From assembly GCA_011525665.1 (NCBI GenBank), contig WYAU01000097.1, positions 28,749 to 92,748 on the forward strand: a stretch of DNA of 64,000 nucleotides. The letters are read 5' to 3'. Shown in pieces: positions 16,773 to 26,224 of this stretch; the first letter of the stretch is position 1, and every line of letters starts with the position of its first letter. This DNA is from Candidatus Brocadia sp. GTDB taxonomy: Bacteria > Planctomycetota > Brocadiia > Brocadiales > Brocadiaceae. The notes under the pieces were generated by a model. The model saw nothing but the letters and a program-made list of their open reading frames with translations. It ran no database searches and had not been told where the DNA came from. The translations under genes were made by a program, and so were the position numbers.

Positions 16773-18446
16773 ATGATTAAGACAGGTTCACAAATTTTAC
16801 TGGATGCACTAATAAGGGAAGGGGTTGAGTATATCTTCGGAATCCCGGGCGGTGCAAATCTCCCTTTGTTCGATGCGTTATATGGATCTCCGATAAAGTT
16901 CATCTTGACCAGGCACGAGCAAGGCGCAGGCCATGCTGCGGATGGATATGCCAGGGCTACCGGCAAGGTGGGTGTTTGTCTTGCCACGTCCGGTCCCGGT
17001 GCTACAAACCTGGTTACAGCCATTGCAACGGCCTATATGGATTCTGTGCCTATGGTTGCCATAACAGGGCAGGTAAAGACGTTTCTCATCGGGAATGACG
17101 CCTTTCAGGAAGCTGATATTATTGGGATTACACGTCCAGTAACGAAACACAGTTACCTGGTGAAAGATGTTAAAGATCTTGCCAGAATCGTAAAGGAAGC
17201 GTTTTTTATTGCCAACACGGGAAGGCGGGGGCCGGTGTTGCTCGACCTTCCTGTCGATATTACCCTGGAAAAATGTGAGGAAATAATACCTGCAGAAATT
17301 GATCTTCCCGGATACAAGCCCCGATACGAAGGTAATATCCGCCAAATCAAGATTGCTGCCGAAGAGATCAATAATTCCAGGCAACCGGTTGTCTACACGG
17401 GAGGGGGTATCATTGCTTCTGAGTGTTCAAAGGAATTGCTTGAACTCGCGGAAAAGGCAAATCTTCCGGTAACTACAACCCTGATGGGGCTTGGCGGATT
17501 TCCTGAAGACCACGATTTGTCGCTGGGAATGTTGGGTATGCATGGAACAGTATATGCCAATTTTGCAGTAACCGAGTGTGATCTCTTGATAGCCATTGGA
17601 TCAAGATTTGATGATCGGGTTACCGGCAAGATTGATGAATTTGCCCCCCGTGCGAAGATCATCCATATTGATATTGACCCGGCATCTATCAGTAAAACCA
17701 TTAAGGTGGATATTCCCATTGTCGGTGATGCAAAAAATATTCTGCAAGAACTCAATAGAAACGTACGGTTTCTCGAAAGGAAAGAGTGGTTTGATAAAAT
17801 CAAATCCTGGAAGGAAAAAAATCCCTTATCGTACAACGATACGGGAAGTGTCATTAAACCGCAATATGTAATTGAACAAATATGTGAGGCGGGAAAGGGG
17901 AACGTTATCGTTGCGACAGAGGTAGGACAAAATCAGATGTGGGCAGCTCAATTTTTTACCTATACAAAGCCGCGTACGTTTTTATCCTCTGGAGGCCTGG
18001 GGACGATGGGTTACGGTTTCCCTGCCGCAATCGGCGCTCAATTGGGATGCCCGGATAAAATTGTTGTGGATATTGCCGGTGACGGTAGCATCCAAATGAA
18101 TATTCAGGAACTCAGTACCGCTGTGCGGCTGACTATTCCTGTAAAGGTAGCTATTTTAAACAATGGTTATCTGGGAATGGTACGGCAGTGGCAGGAACTC
18201 TTTTATAATAAACGATATTCCGGTGTTAATTTGAATGGCAACCCGGATTTTGTCAAGTTGGCTGAGGCATATGGTGCAAAGGGATTTTTAGTCGAAAAGA
18301 AAGAGGATGTGCGCCCAACGATAGAGAAGGCGTTTTCTATTAACGGCCCGGTTGTTATGGATTTTAGGGTTGATCCAACAGAGAATGTCTTTCCAATGGT
18401 GCCGGCGGGGCAAGCGATCCACAGAATGATCGGAACCATGGCATAA
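16773..18446 (+). CDS. ilvB: acetolactate synthase, large (catalytic) subunit
   Basis: The TPP enzyme that condenses pyruvate to acetolactate, the first common step of branched-chain amino-acid synthesis. The catalytic Glu lies in [20 protein letters not shown] (Glu49). The TPP/Mg motif starts at GDGSIQMN and ends at [16 protein letters not shown]-binding-domain segments such as LGMLGMHGT are present. The 557-residue length is standard. No ACT-domain regulatory subunit (IlvN/IlvH) follows. The next element is a broken Uma2 gene, so the small subunit must be elsewhere if it exists. Confidence 0.94.
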   Translation: MIKTGSQILLDALIREGVEYIFGIPGGANLPLFDALYGSPIKFILTRHEQGAGHAADGYARATGKVGVCLATSGPGATNLVTAIATAYMDSVPMVAITGQVKTFLIGNDAFQEADIIGITRPVTKHSYLVKDVKDLARIVKEAFFIANTGRRGPVLLDLPVDITLEKCEEIIPAEIDLPGYKPRYEGNIRQIKIAAEEINNSRQPVVYTGGGIIASECSKELLELAEKANLPVTTTLMGLGGFPEDHDLSLGMLGMHGTVYANFAVTECDLLIAIGSRFDDRVTGKIDEFAPRAKIIHIDIDPASISKTIKVDIPIVGDAKNILQELNRNVRFLERKEWFDKIKSWKEKNPLSYNDTGSVIKPQYVIEQICEAGKGNVIVATEVGQNQMWAAQFFTYTKPRTFLSSGGLGTMGYGFPAAIGAQLGCPDKIVVDIAGDGSIQMNIQELSTAVRLTIPVKVAILNNGYLGMVRQWQELFYNKRYSGVNLNGNPDFVKLAEAYGAKGFLVEKKEDVRPTIEKAFSINGPVVMDFRVDPTENVFPMVPAGQAIHRMIGTMA

Positions 18447-18535
18447 CGGAACTAATTATAGCTATTTTATGTTTTCTTAACTGGGCGGATGTTCCCCGGG
18501 CAAACGTATAATGTGCAATCAGAAAGAGGGAATAA

Positions 18536-18783
18536 GTGATGGCAGCTGTAATTACCGGGAAAAGAATGACGTATGAGGATTATTTAAAGATTAATGATAA
18601 TAAGCGTTACGAGGTTTTAAACGGGGAATTACACAGTGTCCCAGCGCCATCAACCGGCCATCAAGGTGTGTCGAGGAATTTAGGGTTTCTGATCTGGAAT
18701 TTTGCAAATCCAAACGAGAAGGAATGGTGAAATCTAAAATACGGGAAGGATCAGAAATAGACTCTAAGTATCTGTTTGAGTGA
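18536..18783 (+). pseudogene. Uma2-family (DUF820) gene remnant with internal deletion
   Basis: The first part, ending TGA at 18730, encodes about 60 residues typical of the Uma2/DUF820 N-terminus (RMTYEDYLKINDNKRYEVLNG, then APSTGHQGVSRNLG). It then breaks. In another frame, GTG 18727 to TGA 18783 reads VKSKIREGSEIDSKYLFE, which looks like the C-terminal tail of the same family. The intact family is about 180-200 residues, so roughly 110 central residues including the catalytic PD-(D/E)XK core are missing. This is a dead gene from an accessory family that is often multicopy. Confidence 0.7.
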
Positions 18784-18838
18784 AAAATTTTATAAAATTA
18801 AAATTTTTAAAATATTCATTTTTTTGGTGGAAGATTAT

Positions 18839-19663
18839 ATGGGTTTACTTTTTGGCGCGGCAATTACGTTAATTGTATTAGGTATGGTCTTTGGCATCGG
18901 TCTGGCTATTGCCTCAGACAAGTTTGCAGTAAAAGGTGATCCCCGCATTGACAGTATTAACGAGGCGCTTCCGGGTGCGAATTGCGGGGCATGTGGACAG
19001 CCCGGCTGCAGCGGTTTTGCCCAAGCTGTAGTGGAAGGTAAGGCGCCTGTGACGGGTTGTACGGTAGGACAGGCTGTTGTGGCGAAGCTCATCGCAAACG
19101 TTATGGGAGTCAAATTTGAGAAGAGAGAACGTGTCGTTTCTGTTGTGATGTGTCATGCGAAGGGAGTGAAGGATAAATTTGTCTATAACGGGATAAAAGA
19201 TTGCCGTGCCGCGAATATTGTTGGCGGGGGTTTTTTGGGTTGTGATTACGGCTGTCTGGGCTTGGGTACATGCGTAGAGGCCTGTAAATTTGAGGCAATG
19301 TATATGGGGGGGGACAACCTTCCCAAAGTAATTGAGGAGCGGTGCACAGGCTGTGGGAGATGTGCGGCCGTTTGTCCCAGAAAGATCATCAGCATATTAC
19401 CGGAATCCAAAATGGTTCACGTTCGATGCAAATCCCTTGATAAAGGCGCTGTTGCAAAAAAGATTTGCCAGGATTCCTGCATAGCCTGTAAACAGTGCGA
19501 GAAGATATGTCCCTACGATGCCATCCACGTGCAAAACAATCTTGCCGTAATTGATTATAATAAATGCACCTCCTGCGGAAAATGTGTGGAGGTTTGTCCC
19601 CATTATACAATAATCAATTTCTCCAGAGAACGCAGCCTGGCCAGGCACACCCTGACCGTATAA
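18839..19663 (+). CDS. rnfB: RnfB-type electron transport iron-sulfur protein
   Basis: Subunit B of the Rnf ferredoxin:NAD+ oxidoreductase is a membrane-anchored electron carrier. The chain starts with a transmembrane helix (LLFGAAITLIVLGMVFGIGL). A four-Cys cluster domain follows (ANCGACGQPGCSGFA with a later CTVGQ Cys), then several [4Fe-4S] ferredoxin motifs (CTGCGRCAAVCP, CIACKQCEKICP, CTSCGKCVEVCP). The ATG at 18839, with GGTGGAAGA before it, gives 274 residues. An upstream ATG at 18776 is less likely. No rnfA, C, D, E or G gene is adjacent, so it is an orphan here, coupled instead to rsmE by a TAATG overlap. Confidence 0.9.
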   Translation: MGLLFGAAITLIVLGMVFGIGLAIASDKFAVKGDPRIDSINEALPGANCGACGQPGCSGFAQAVVEGKAPVTGCTVGQAVVAKLIANVMGVKFEKRERVVSVVMCHAKGVKDKFVYNGIKDCRAANIVGGGFLGCDYGCLGLGTCVEACKFEAMYMGGDNLPKVIEERCTGCGRCAAVCPRKIISILPESKMVHVRCKSLDKGAVAKKICQDSCIACKQCEKICPYDAIHVQNNLAVIDYNKCTSCGKCVEVCPHYTIINFSRERSLARHTLTV

Positions 19664-20403
19664 TGCATCAGGATCGCTTTTACCTGCCACATTTCCCTGA
19701 AGTCCGTGAAATCCGGTTAAAAGGTGACGAAGCCCATCATATACTGCATGTAAAGCGGGCAAGGATCGGGAGCAAGATCACCCTTTTTGATGGAAAAGGG
19801 ACTGAGTACCGCGCTCGTGTTACTGAAATTTTACATGATACAGTAAAGGTATTCATCGAGGAATCCAGATCAGTTGATAGGGAACTCCCCATTGATATTA
19901 CTATAGCCTTTTCTATCCCCAAAGGGAAACTTGTAACCTTTCTGGTTCAAAAATGCGCAGAGTTAGGTGTAAAGACCCTGATCCCCATCCACTGCAAACG
20001 GAGTGTTGTCGATATCCGAAACAAATCCGATGAAAAGATCGAAAGGTGGAACAGAGTTACGATTGAGGCGTCCAAACAGTGTAAGCGTAACTACATCACC
20101 ATAATAGAAGATATAATGCCATTTGATGGTTTAATGAGAATTGTTCAAAACTACGATCTGTCACTTATTGCATGTACCGAAGCCCCTACGAAGATATTAA
20201 AGGCCCTCCTCAATGAACACCCTTCGGTAAAAAGAATTATCTGTCTCATAGGGCCGGAGGGCGGCTTTACCCGAAGCGAAGTCGAAATGGCAGAGAAGGC
20301 AGGCTGCGTCCCCGTCAGTATCAGTCATTCAACATTGAGGATCGAAACTGCTGCCATCGCAATTTCATCCATGCTGCTTTATGCATATTCCGATGAGGGC
20401 TGA
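19663..20403 (+). CDS. rsmE: 16S rRNA (uracil(1498)-N3)-methyltransferase RsmE
   Basis: A SPOUT-class methyltransferase acting on U1498 of 16S rRNA. It begins MHQDRFYLPHF with a PUA-like N-terminal domain (DEAHHILHVKRARIGS). The C-terminal knot motifs are LIGPEGGFTRSEVEMAEKAG and SISHSTLRIETAAIAI, which form the SAM site. At 246 residues it is full length. The start ATG at 19663 shares bases with the rnfB stop codon, so translation is coupled to an electron-transport gene of unrelated function. Confidence 0.93.
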   Translation: MHQDRFYLPHFPEVREIRLKGDEAHHILHVKRARIGSKITLFDGKGTEYRARVTEILHDTVKVFIEESRSVDRELPIDITIAFSIPKGKLVTFLVQKCAELGVKTLIPIHCKRSVVDIRNKSDEKIERWNRVTIEASKQCKRNYITIIEDIMPFDGLMRIVQNYDLSLIACTEAPTKILKALLNEHPSVKRIICLIGPEGGFTRSEVEMAEKAGCVPVSISHSTLRIETAAIAISSMLLYAYSDEG

Positions 20404-20721
20404 CCGGCGCACAGTAGGCCTTGCAAAAACATTTGACATTTTTCAGCAAAAAATGATTTTTGTAGCGGCAGGAAGTGCCTTGCCACTCAGGTCTTTTCCG
20501 TTTGTTTAAGCGGTTTCAGGGCGGCACGGACAAACTTTGTTTGTCCGTGCCTATCTTTCCCCAGGAATTTCATCATCCATCCCCCCCCGTAAACGGAGGA
20601 TTATGGGGGAACATCGAAGGTCATTGTTGATGCCAGGGAGTTTCAAAAGGAGATTGTTCATGTATAAAATATCCAGGTTTTTGAATTTTCCGGATATGCC
20701 TGCTTCCCTGCTCGCCTCCCT
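20404..20721. other. intergenic region between rsmE and hsp20 (convergent)
   Basis: No credible gene is seen. It contains one strong hairpin at 20524-20550. Confidence 0.4.
20524..20550 (+). terminator. hairpin between convergent rsmE and hsp20
   Basis: An 11-bp perfect stem, GCACGGACAAA / TTTGTCCGTGC, with a 5-nt loop lies 120 nt after the rsmE stop. The downstream tract is CTATCTTTCC, so it is a weak intrinsic terminator at best. It could also be a dispersed palindrome. Confidence 0.45.
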
Positions 20722-21177
20722 TTAGCCGACTTTTACGGGAATTTGTTTTGGTTTTACCTCTTCTTTCTTTTGCATGGTAATCTCCAGCACGCCATTTTTG
20801 TACTCTGCTGTGATCTTGTTTGCATCTACAGAAGCAGGGAGATCAATGGAGCGTGAAAAACTTCCGTAACACCTTTCCATCCGATAATAGTTTTTCCCTT
20901 TCTCTTCTTTTTCTTCCTTCTTTTCACCTTTAATTCTCAAGGTATTTTCCTGTATAGAAATATCTATCTCCTTCGGGTCGATACCGGGAATTTCAGCCTT
21001 TACGGTAACTTTATCCGTTGTTTCTGATAAATCAACGGGAGGCATCCATACGCCAGTTTCCCCGCCGAATTCAGGCAACTCCCATCCCCTTAAAAACCGG
21101 TCAAACATCCGATTTATTTCACTCTGTATCGAGGAAATAGCCGGGAATTGTGACCACTTCATTAAATCCTTAGCCAT
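20722..21177 (-). CDS. Hsp20/alpha-crystallin small heat-shock protein
   Basis: An ATP-independent chaperone that holds unfolding proteins. The 151-residue chain has the N-terminal WSQFPAISSIQSEINRMFDRF segment, an alpha-crystallin domain starting at GVWMPPVDLSETTDKV, and the conserved A-x-x-x-x-G-V-L-type motif as YKNGVLEITMQK. The C-terminal KQIPVKVG carries an I-x-V anchor. An AAAGGAGTAAT ribosome site precedes the ATG. No CIRCE element was recognised upstream. Confidence 0.93.
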   Translation of the reverse strand: MAKDLMKWSQFPAISSIQSEINRMFDRFLRGWELPEFGGETGVWMPPVDLSETTDKVTVKAEIPGIDPKEIDISIQENTLRIKGEKKEEKEEKGKNYYRMERCYGSFSRSIDLPASVDANKITAEYKNGVLEITMQKKEEVKPKQIPVKVG

Positions 21178-21515
21178 AACATTACTCCTTTCAACAATTA
21201 AAGTAAAGAAATTGAATACATGTGCTAATTCTAATAAGCAAAAATAATACCCTGAATTGACTATTTTGTTTTTTGTTTTAACAAATCATTATAATAAAAT
21301 AAATTACAAATGAACAAATTATTCTGTTCACATAAATCAATGTTGCCATAATGGCGGTCTGGTGGTTGTTGCCTGTCATTATGAAAACGGTAAAAGTGTT
21401 TTGATTTCTTTTCATACCCTGCTATGCTACAATAACCTGGTATTTGTTCAAACCCGAAGGAGTCCGTCTCGCTGTGTATATAGAAAAAGGAGAGAGGACA
21501 ATTGCCCTGTAAGTT
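21178..21515. other. divergent intergenic region between hsp20 and pncB
   Basis: An AT-rich non-coding stretch that must hold promoters for both flanking genes. The clearest plus-strand candidate is at 21267-21296. Confidence 0.4.
21267..21296 (+). promoter_or_regulatory. candidate sigma-70 promoter for pncB
   Basis: TTGTTT (21267-21272) and a perfect TATAAT (21291-21296) are 18 nt apart. The leader to pncB would be about 215 nt. Confidence 0.4.
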
Positions 21516-22904
21516 ATGAAAGAGCCGAAATCCCTGTTCCTGGCAGAAGATGCGCTGGGTATCGTTACAGACCTTTATCAGTTGAGTATGGCTGCAGGAT
21601 ATTTTGGACAGCAGATGCATGATGTTGCAACTTTTGAATTGTTCGTCCGCAACTTACCGAAGAATCGCTCTTATCTCATCGTTGCAGGACTGGAACAGGC
21701 GCTGCACTACCTTACCCATATTACCTTTTCATCGGAGGCTATTCGATTCTTAAAACGATTGCCTGTTTTTAACCGGGTGGGGCAGGAATTCTTTGAATAT
21801 CTTAAAAATTTTACTTTCAGCGGAGACGTTTATGCTATGCCCGAAGGAACAATTGCCTTTGCAGATGAGCCGATGATTCGGGTTACTGCACCTCTAATTG
21901 AAGCACAGATTGCAGAGACGTATCTTCTTTCAACAATTAATTTTCAGACATCCATAGCGACAAAGGCGTCAAGGGTTGTATATGCCGCTCAGGGACGAGA
22001 GGTTGTTGATTTCGGAACGCGTCGTGCACATGGTCCTCAGGCGGGTGTCCTTGCGGCAAGGTCGTGTTTTATCGGCGGATGCAGGGGCACCTCCAACGTG
22101 TTTGCGGCATGTAAACTGGACATACCGGCAGTGGGTACCGTTGCCCATTCGTGGGTCATGGCCTTTGAAAATGAAACGGACTCCTTTCGCAAATTCCACG
22201 AGGTATTTCCCGATAATACAATCTTGCTTATCGATACCTATGACACCCTTGCCGGCGCAAGGCATGCGGCTATGATTGGCAGAAAGCTGAAGGGTGTCCG
22301 TATTGATAGCGGGAACTTACCGAAACTCAGCAGAGAAGTGCGGAGGATTTTAGATGCAGAAGGGTTACAGCATGTCAGGATCGTTGCCAGTGGCGATTTA
22401 AACGAAGATCGTATTGATGATTTGGTAAGAAGTGGTGCACCCATTGACTCCTTTGGCGTGGGTACCGATATGGTAACATCGAAAGATGCCCCTGCGCTGG
22501 GAGGCGTCTATAAACTCGTTGAGCAGGAACATGATGGGAAAGTTATCCCAAAGATGAAATTCAGCGAGGATAAACTTACGTACCCGTGCAAAAAACAGGT
22601 ATATCGCATCACCGATAAAGGGGATAATTTTGTAAACGATGTGATTGGGAGTGAAAACGAAGATGTGGGAGGGATACCCCTTTTAATACCTGTTATAAAA
22701 ACTGGTAAGATATGTTACAATCTGCCAGCGGTGCATGAAATCAGGCGCAGCACGTCAAAAAACCTTGCACACCTGCCGGAACCTTATAAACGGTTAACGA
22801 ATGCGGAAATCTATCCTGTCACCAAAAGCATGAAACTGGAAGAAAAAAGGATTGAGGCGGAAAAGATGCTGAGGGGCATCAATGTGCCGTTGGGAAAATC
22901 GTAA
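21516..22904 (+). CDS. pncB: nicotinate phosphoribosyltransferase
   Basis: Makes nicotinate mononucleotide from nicotinate and PRPP in the NAD salvage pathway. N-terminal VTDLYQLSMAAGYF and the active-site segment DFGTRRAHGPQAG (residues 165-177, containing the phosphorylated His region) are diagnostic. A later FGVGTDMVTSKDAPALGGVYKL forms the phosphate-binding site. At 462 residues it belongs to the longer bacterial group. The ATG at 21516 has only a weak ribosome site. It stands alone, with no nadD or nadE next to it. Confidence 0.93.
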   Translation: MKEPKSLFLAEDALGIVTDLYQLSMAAGYFGQQMHDVATFELFVRNLPKNRSYLIVAGLEQALHYLTHITFSSEAIRFLKRLPVFNRVGQEFFEYLKNFTFSGDVYAMPEGTIAFADEPMIRVTAPLIEAQIAETYLLSTINFQTSIATKASRVVYAAQGREVVDFGTRRAHGPQAGVLAARSCFIGGCRGTSNVFAACKLDIPAVGTVAHSWVMAFENETDSFRKFHEVFPDNTILLIDTYDTLAGARHAAMIGRKLKGVRIDSGNLPKLSREVRRILDAEGLQHVRIVASGDLNEDRIDDLVRSGAPIDSFGVGTDMVTSKDAPALGGVYKLVEQEHDGKVIPKMKFSEDKLTYPCKKQVYRITDKGDNFVNDVIGSENEDVGGIPLLIPVIKTGKICYNLPAVHEIRRSTSKNLAHLPEPYKRLTNAEIYPVTKSMKLEEKRIEAEKMLRGINVPLGKS

Positions 22905-22910
22905 AGGGTT

Positions 22911-23045
22911 ATGATACAGAGGACGAAGGTGAAAAGATCATGGATTTGTTTGCCTTTTCTGTTATGGCTCTCCGGCTTTTCCTTTGCTCAATGGGTAAAC
23001 CAAGATGAATGCAAAAATGTAGACAGAGAATGTCTGCACAAATGA
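22911..23045 (+). CDS. short secreted-peptide-like ORF (44 aa) or gene fragment
   Basis: ATG 22911 to TGA 23045 encodes a 44-residue peptide with a convincing signal-peptide layout: basic MIQRTKVKR, hydrophobic SWICLPFLLWLSGFSFA, then a short polar tail with two Cys residues. It begins 6 nt after pncB. It may be a tiny secreted peptide or the N-terminal remnant of an exported protein. I do not recognise it. Confidence 0.3.
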   Translation: MIQRTKVKRSWICLPFLLWLSGFSFAQWVNQDECKNVDRECLHK

Positions 23046-23479
23046 AGCAGGGAAAGATACCGAAAAACTCCCACTGTTTAAGAAACGCGCTACTTCACTA
23101 CGCTCCGATAAACACCGATGAATTTTCAGCAAAAATATTTTTTGTGATTCAAACCCTGGTCAGGAATGAGTTTTTAAAAATCAATATCAGTGAAAAAAGA
23201 AACAGGTATGCCGTCTATTGGTAAAACTTCTAGGTTCATTTGCTCACAGTTTAAGAAATTATGAGTGGTAAATTAGGCGTATCTATCTTCTCCCCTTTTG
23301 ATACTTTCATCTTATCATATCTTTTTTCTTGTTTTTTCAATGCATGAAAAAAAACACAGATAATTTTTGAAGGTTTGTCAGGTTGCTGGTACAATCAGGT
23401 ATATTTCGTCTGATAAATAGGTGATTGGAAAAATTGTATATAGCAAGAAAACATTCACAACAAAAACGAGGAGAGAACA
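23046..23479. other. intergenic region upstream of the M16 peptidase
   Basis: No supported gene is seen. A 71-codon frame at 23009-23224 lacks family features and a good ribosome site. A promoter candidate for the peptidase lies at 23367-23395. Confidence 0.4.
23367..23395 (+). promoter_or_regulatory. candidate sigma-70 promoter for the M16 peptidase
   Basis: TTGAAG (23367-23372) and TACAAT (23390-23395) with a 17-nt spacer lie 85 nt before the ATG. Confidence 0.5.
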
Positions 23480-26188
23480 ATGTCATTTATTCCTGGATTC
23501 TGGTATCAGTTGAAAACCCGGTATTTCCGGTGGAATAGGCAAAAAGGCATAAGAAATCTCATTGCGATCGTGGCAATATCCGTCTGGATGGCATGCCGTC
23601 TGTGTTATGGAGATGGTCAGAACAACCAGATAGTATCTTTATTTCAAGAAACCCAGCACGCTACGGTATTTTACTTGGATAATGGCATGGAAGTTATCCT
23701 CATTGAAAATCACGCCAGTCCCATGATAGCAGCAGTCACTATTGTCAAGACCGGCAGCCGGAACGAGGATGAGGTCAGCAACGGCTCTGCCCACTTTTTG
23801 GAACACCTGTTATTCAACGGCACAAAGACACGCACACAGAAACAGCTTTACGACGAAATGGATTTTTATGGTGGTTACAACAACGCCCACACCGGCCCGG
23901 ATTACACCAATTACATGATCCTTATGCCGAAGGAATACATCGCCCAGGGGATGGACATCCAGGCCGACATGCTCTTCAATTCTGCCCTGCCCGAAGAAAA
24001 GTTTGAAAAGGAACGCGGTATTGTTATTGAAGAAATAGGCAAAAGCGCGGACCGGCCTGAATATGAAGTCAACAATCATTTCCAGAGGACTTTTTTTGGC
24101 GGGACACCTTATGAGCGTCCCGTACTTGGGACAGTTTCCACCATTACACATCTCAAACGGGAAAGCGTATGGGAATATTACCGGACCTGGTATGTACCCA
24201 ACAACATGACTCTGATGGTAATCGGTGATTTTTCGACCTCTGAGATGGTAAATTTGGTTAAAGAAAAATATGGCCCATATCCCGCAGGAAGCATACCGGG
24301 GCATAAAACCATAACCCTGAACCCGCCGCAAAAATTACGCATTATCACGGCAAATGGTATGGGTAAATTTCCTAAAGATCGTCAGTACCTGAATCTGGGT
24401 TATCTCTTGCCACCGCCGGTTTCTGATGATTTTCAGGCACTGGTATTGCTATCCGAATTCCTCGGAGGAAGAGAGAATGCAGTCCTAAAAAGGTTGTTTA
24501 AGGAGGAGCAATATACAGATCTGGTTGAAACAATTGATACCAGCATGGATTTCAACCGCGATTTTTCTACCTTGCAAATCTCTGCCGAACTTCCCATGAA
24601 TGCTGATACAGAACGCGTAGTGGAATTAATTACCCTGGCGGTGCAAGGCATGGCAAAGAAAGCCGTTCCGGAAAGTGAAGTGAAATCAACGCTGATTGCG
24701 AGGGCAACGCACGAACTTTATTTGCAGGAGAGTTTACACTACTACGGCATGATGAAATCAGGTTACCTGGCAGCCGGTGGATATACCCTTCTGCGAAATT
24801 ACATGGATGGTTTAATGAAGGTGACGCCGCAAGATATTCAAAGGGTTGCAGAAAAATATCTGAGTACCCAGGTGCCTGTAGCTACATTAATGTCGCCTCC
24901 CATAGACAAAACAACTGCGGAGATACCAACACAATCGGTCAATCAATATAAAAGGGAAACGTTGAAAAATGGCCTCACGGTTGTTGTGAAAGAGAACCCG
25001 GACAGCCGAGTCGTTGGTATACACGTGTTGGCAAAGAATCGCAGCCTGAGCGAGGGGAAAGAGAAGTGGGGCATGACGGAGATCTTACAGCGTATGCTCC
25101 TTGCAGGTGGTACCGTGGAACACCAGGAAAATGCGCTTTATCAGGCATTCGAGTTCATTGGTGCTGAAATAAAACTTTGCGATGATCCATCCGTTCCTTT
25201 TGATGACTATTATCATACCCCCCGTTTCGCCTACATCCGGTTAAAGGTAATAGATACCTTTTTTGAGAAGGGATTGAATCTGCTTTCGGAAATGATATTG
25301 CAGCCAAACCTCACTGAAAAGGCTTTTGCTGAAGCGAAGAAAGATGTCATATCACTTTCAGCCAATTCAGAAATGAGTACACCAAAAGTAGCAGAACGAA
25401 TCCTTTATGATAATCTGTTCAAGGAAAACCCCGGTTTTGGACGGCTGTTTGGTGACGTCAAACGCCTTGAGCAGCTCCAATTGAAAGACATACAGGACTT
25501 CCACCGCAAGTTTTACAACCCGGCAAACCTGATACTGGTCATCTCCTGTAATATACCGATCGAAAAGACACTGTCATTGATCAGGCAATATTTTGCGGGC
25601 ACATGGGGTGCGTCCGGATGGCAGTCCCCGGCATTTACGCCGCAGTTTCAGTCTCTTGGTACTACGATACGTGAAAAGATGGGGAAACAGCAATCGTACA
25701 TTTCTGTGGCAAATGTCTGTGATGTGAGCGAGGAAGATCACCCTGCGCTCTATGTAATGGAAACCATCCTTAGTGACAGGCTTGCTTTCAGCCTGCGTGA
25801 AAAACAAGGTCTCGCTTACAGTGTCGGCGTTTCCTTTCATAAATACGATGGTGTTCAGTGGTATCGTATATCGATGGGCACACGGCCGGAAAACATAGAA
25901 CGAGCCATCAATGGTATTCGCAATGAGATTCACTCCATGCGTGAAGCAAAGATAGAAGAACAGGAAGTGCAAAAAACCATAAATGCCATTCTGGGACGCC
26001 GGGGTATGCGGCGACTGGACCGGGTAAGCCAGGCGTACTATATAAGTATGAAGGTGCTTGACGGCTATGGGCCTGAGGCAGACGATCAGGAGTCTGAAAG
26101 GCTGAAAAAGGTTACCGTACAGGACGTGAAACGACTTGCCCGTCATGTCTTTCAAAACGACAATTATTTGATCGTGATTGTAGAATAG
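23480..26188 (+). CDS. M16-family zinc metallopeptidase, two-domain
   Basis: An exported insulinase/pitrilysin-type peptidase of 902 residues, with two M16 repeats in one chain. An N-terminal hydrophobic segment (NLIAIVAISVWMACRLCYG) is a signal peptide or anchor. The inverted zinc motif HxxEH is present as HFLEH at residues 105-109, and the distal Glu ligand lies in GIVIEEIGKSADRP. The second half (from about residue 490, LKNGLTVVVKENPDS) lacks HxxEH and is the usual inactive partner that forms the clamshell. GAGGAGAGAAC precedes the ATG. It probably degrades peptides in the periplasm or paryphoplasm. Substrate unknown. Confidence 0.93.
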   Translation: MSFIPGFWYQLKTRYFRWNRQKGIRNLIAIVAISVWMACRLCYGDGQNNQIVSLFQETQHATVFYLDNGMEVILIENHASPMIAAVTIVKTGSRNEDEVSNGSAHFLEHLLFNGTKTRTQKQLYDEMDFYGGYNNAHTGPDYTNYMILMPKEYIAQGMDIQADMLFNSALPEEKFEKERGIVIEEIGKSADRPEYEVNNHFQRTFFGGTPYERPVLGTVSTITHLKRESVWEYYRTWYVPNNMTLMVIGDFSTSEMVNLVKEKYGPYPAGSIPGHKTITLNPPQKLRIITANGMGKFPKDRQYLNLGYLLPPPVSDDFQALVLLSEFLGGRENAVLKRLFKEEQYTDLVETIDTSMDFNRDFSTLQISAELPMNADTERVVELITLAVQGMAKKAVPESEVKSTLIARATHELYLQESLHYYGMMKSGYLAAGGYTLLRNYMDGLMKVTPQDIQRVAEKYLSTQVPVATLMSPPIDKTTAEIPTQSVNQYKRETLKNGLTVVVKENPDSRVVGIHVLAKNRSLSEGKEKWGMTEILQRMLLAGGTVEHQENALYQAFEFIGAEIKLCDDPSVPFDDYYHTPRFAYIRLKVIDTFFEKGLNLLSEMILQPNLTEKAFAEAKKDVISLSANSEMSTPKVAERILYDNLFKENPGFGRLFGDVKRLEQLQLKDIQDFHRKFYNPANLILVISCNIPIEKTLSLIRQYFAGTWGASGWQSPAFTPQFQSLGTTIREKMGKQQSYISVANVCDVSEEDHPALYVMETILSDRLAFSLREKQGLAYSVGVSFHKYDGVQWYRISMGTRPENIERAINGIRNEIHSMREAKIEEQEVQKTINAILGRRGMRRLDRVSQAYYISMKVLDGYGPEADDQESERLKKVTVQDVKRLARHVFQNDNYLIVIVE

Positions 26189-26224
26189 GCCTGTTCATCA
26201 AAATCTGTTCAAGAATAGTCCCCG

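Noticed and set aside
20537..20725. 62-codon ORF between rsmE and hsp20
   Set aside because: It begins in the hairpin region and overlaps the 3' end of hsp20 on the other strand.
23009..23224. 71-codon ORF between pncB and the M16 peptidase
   Set aside because: No ribosome site, no family-like features, and irregular composition. Likely chance.
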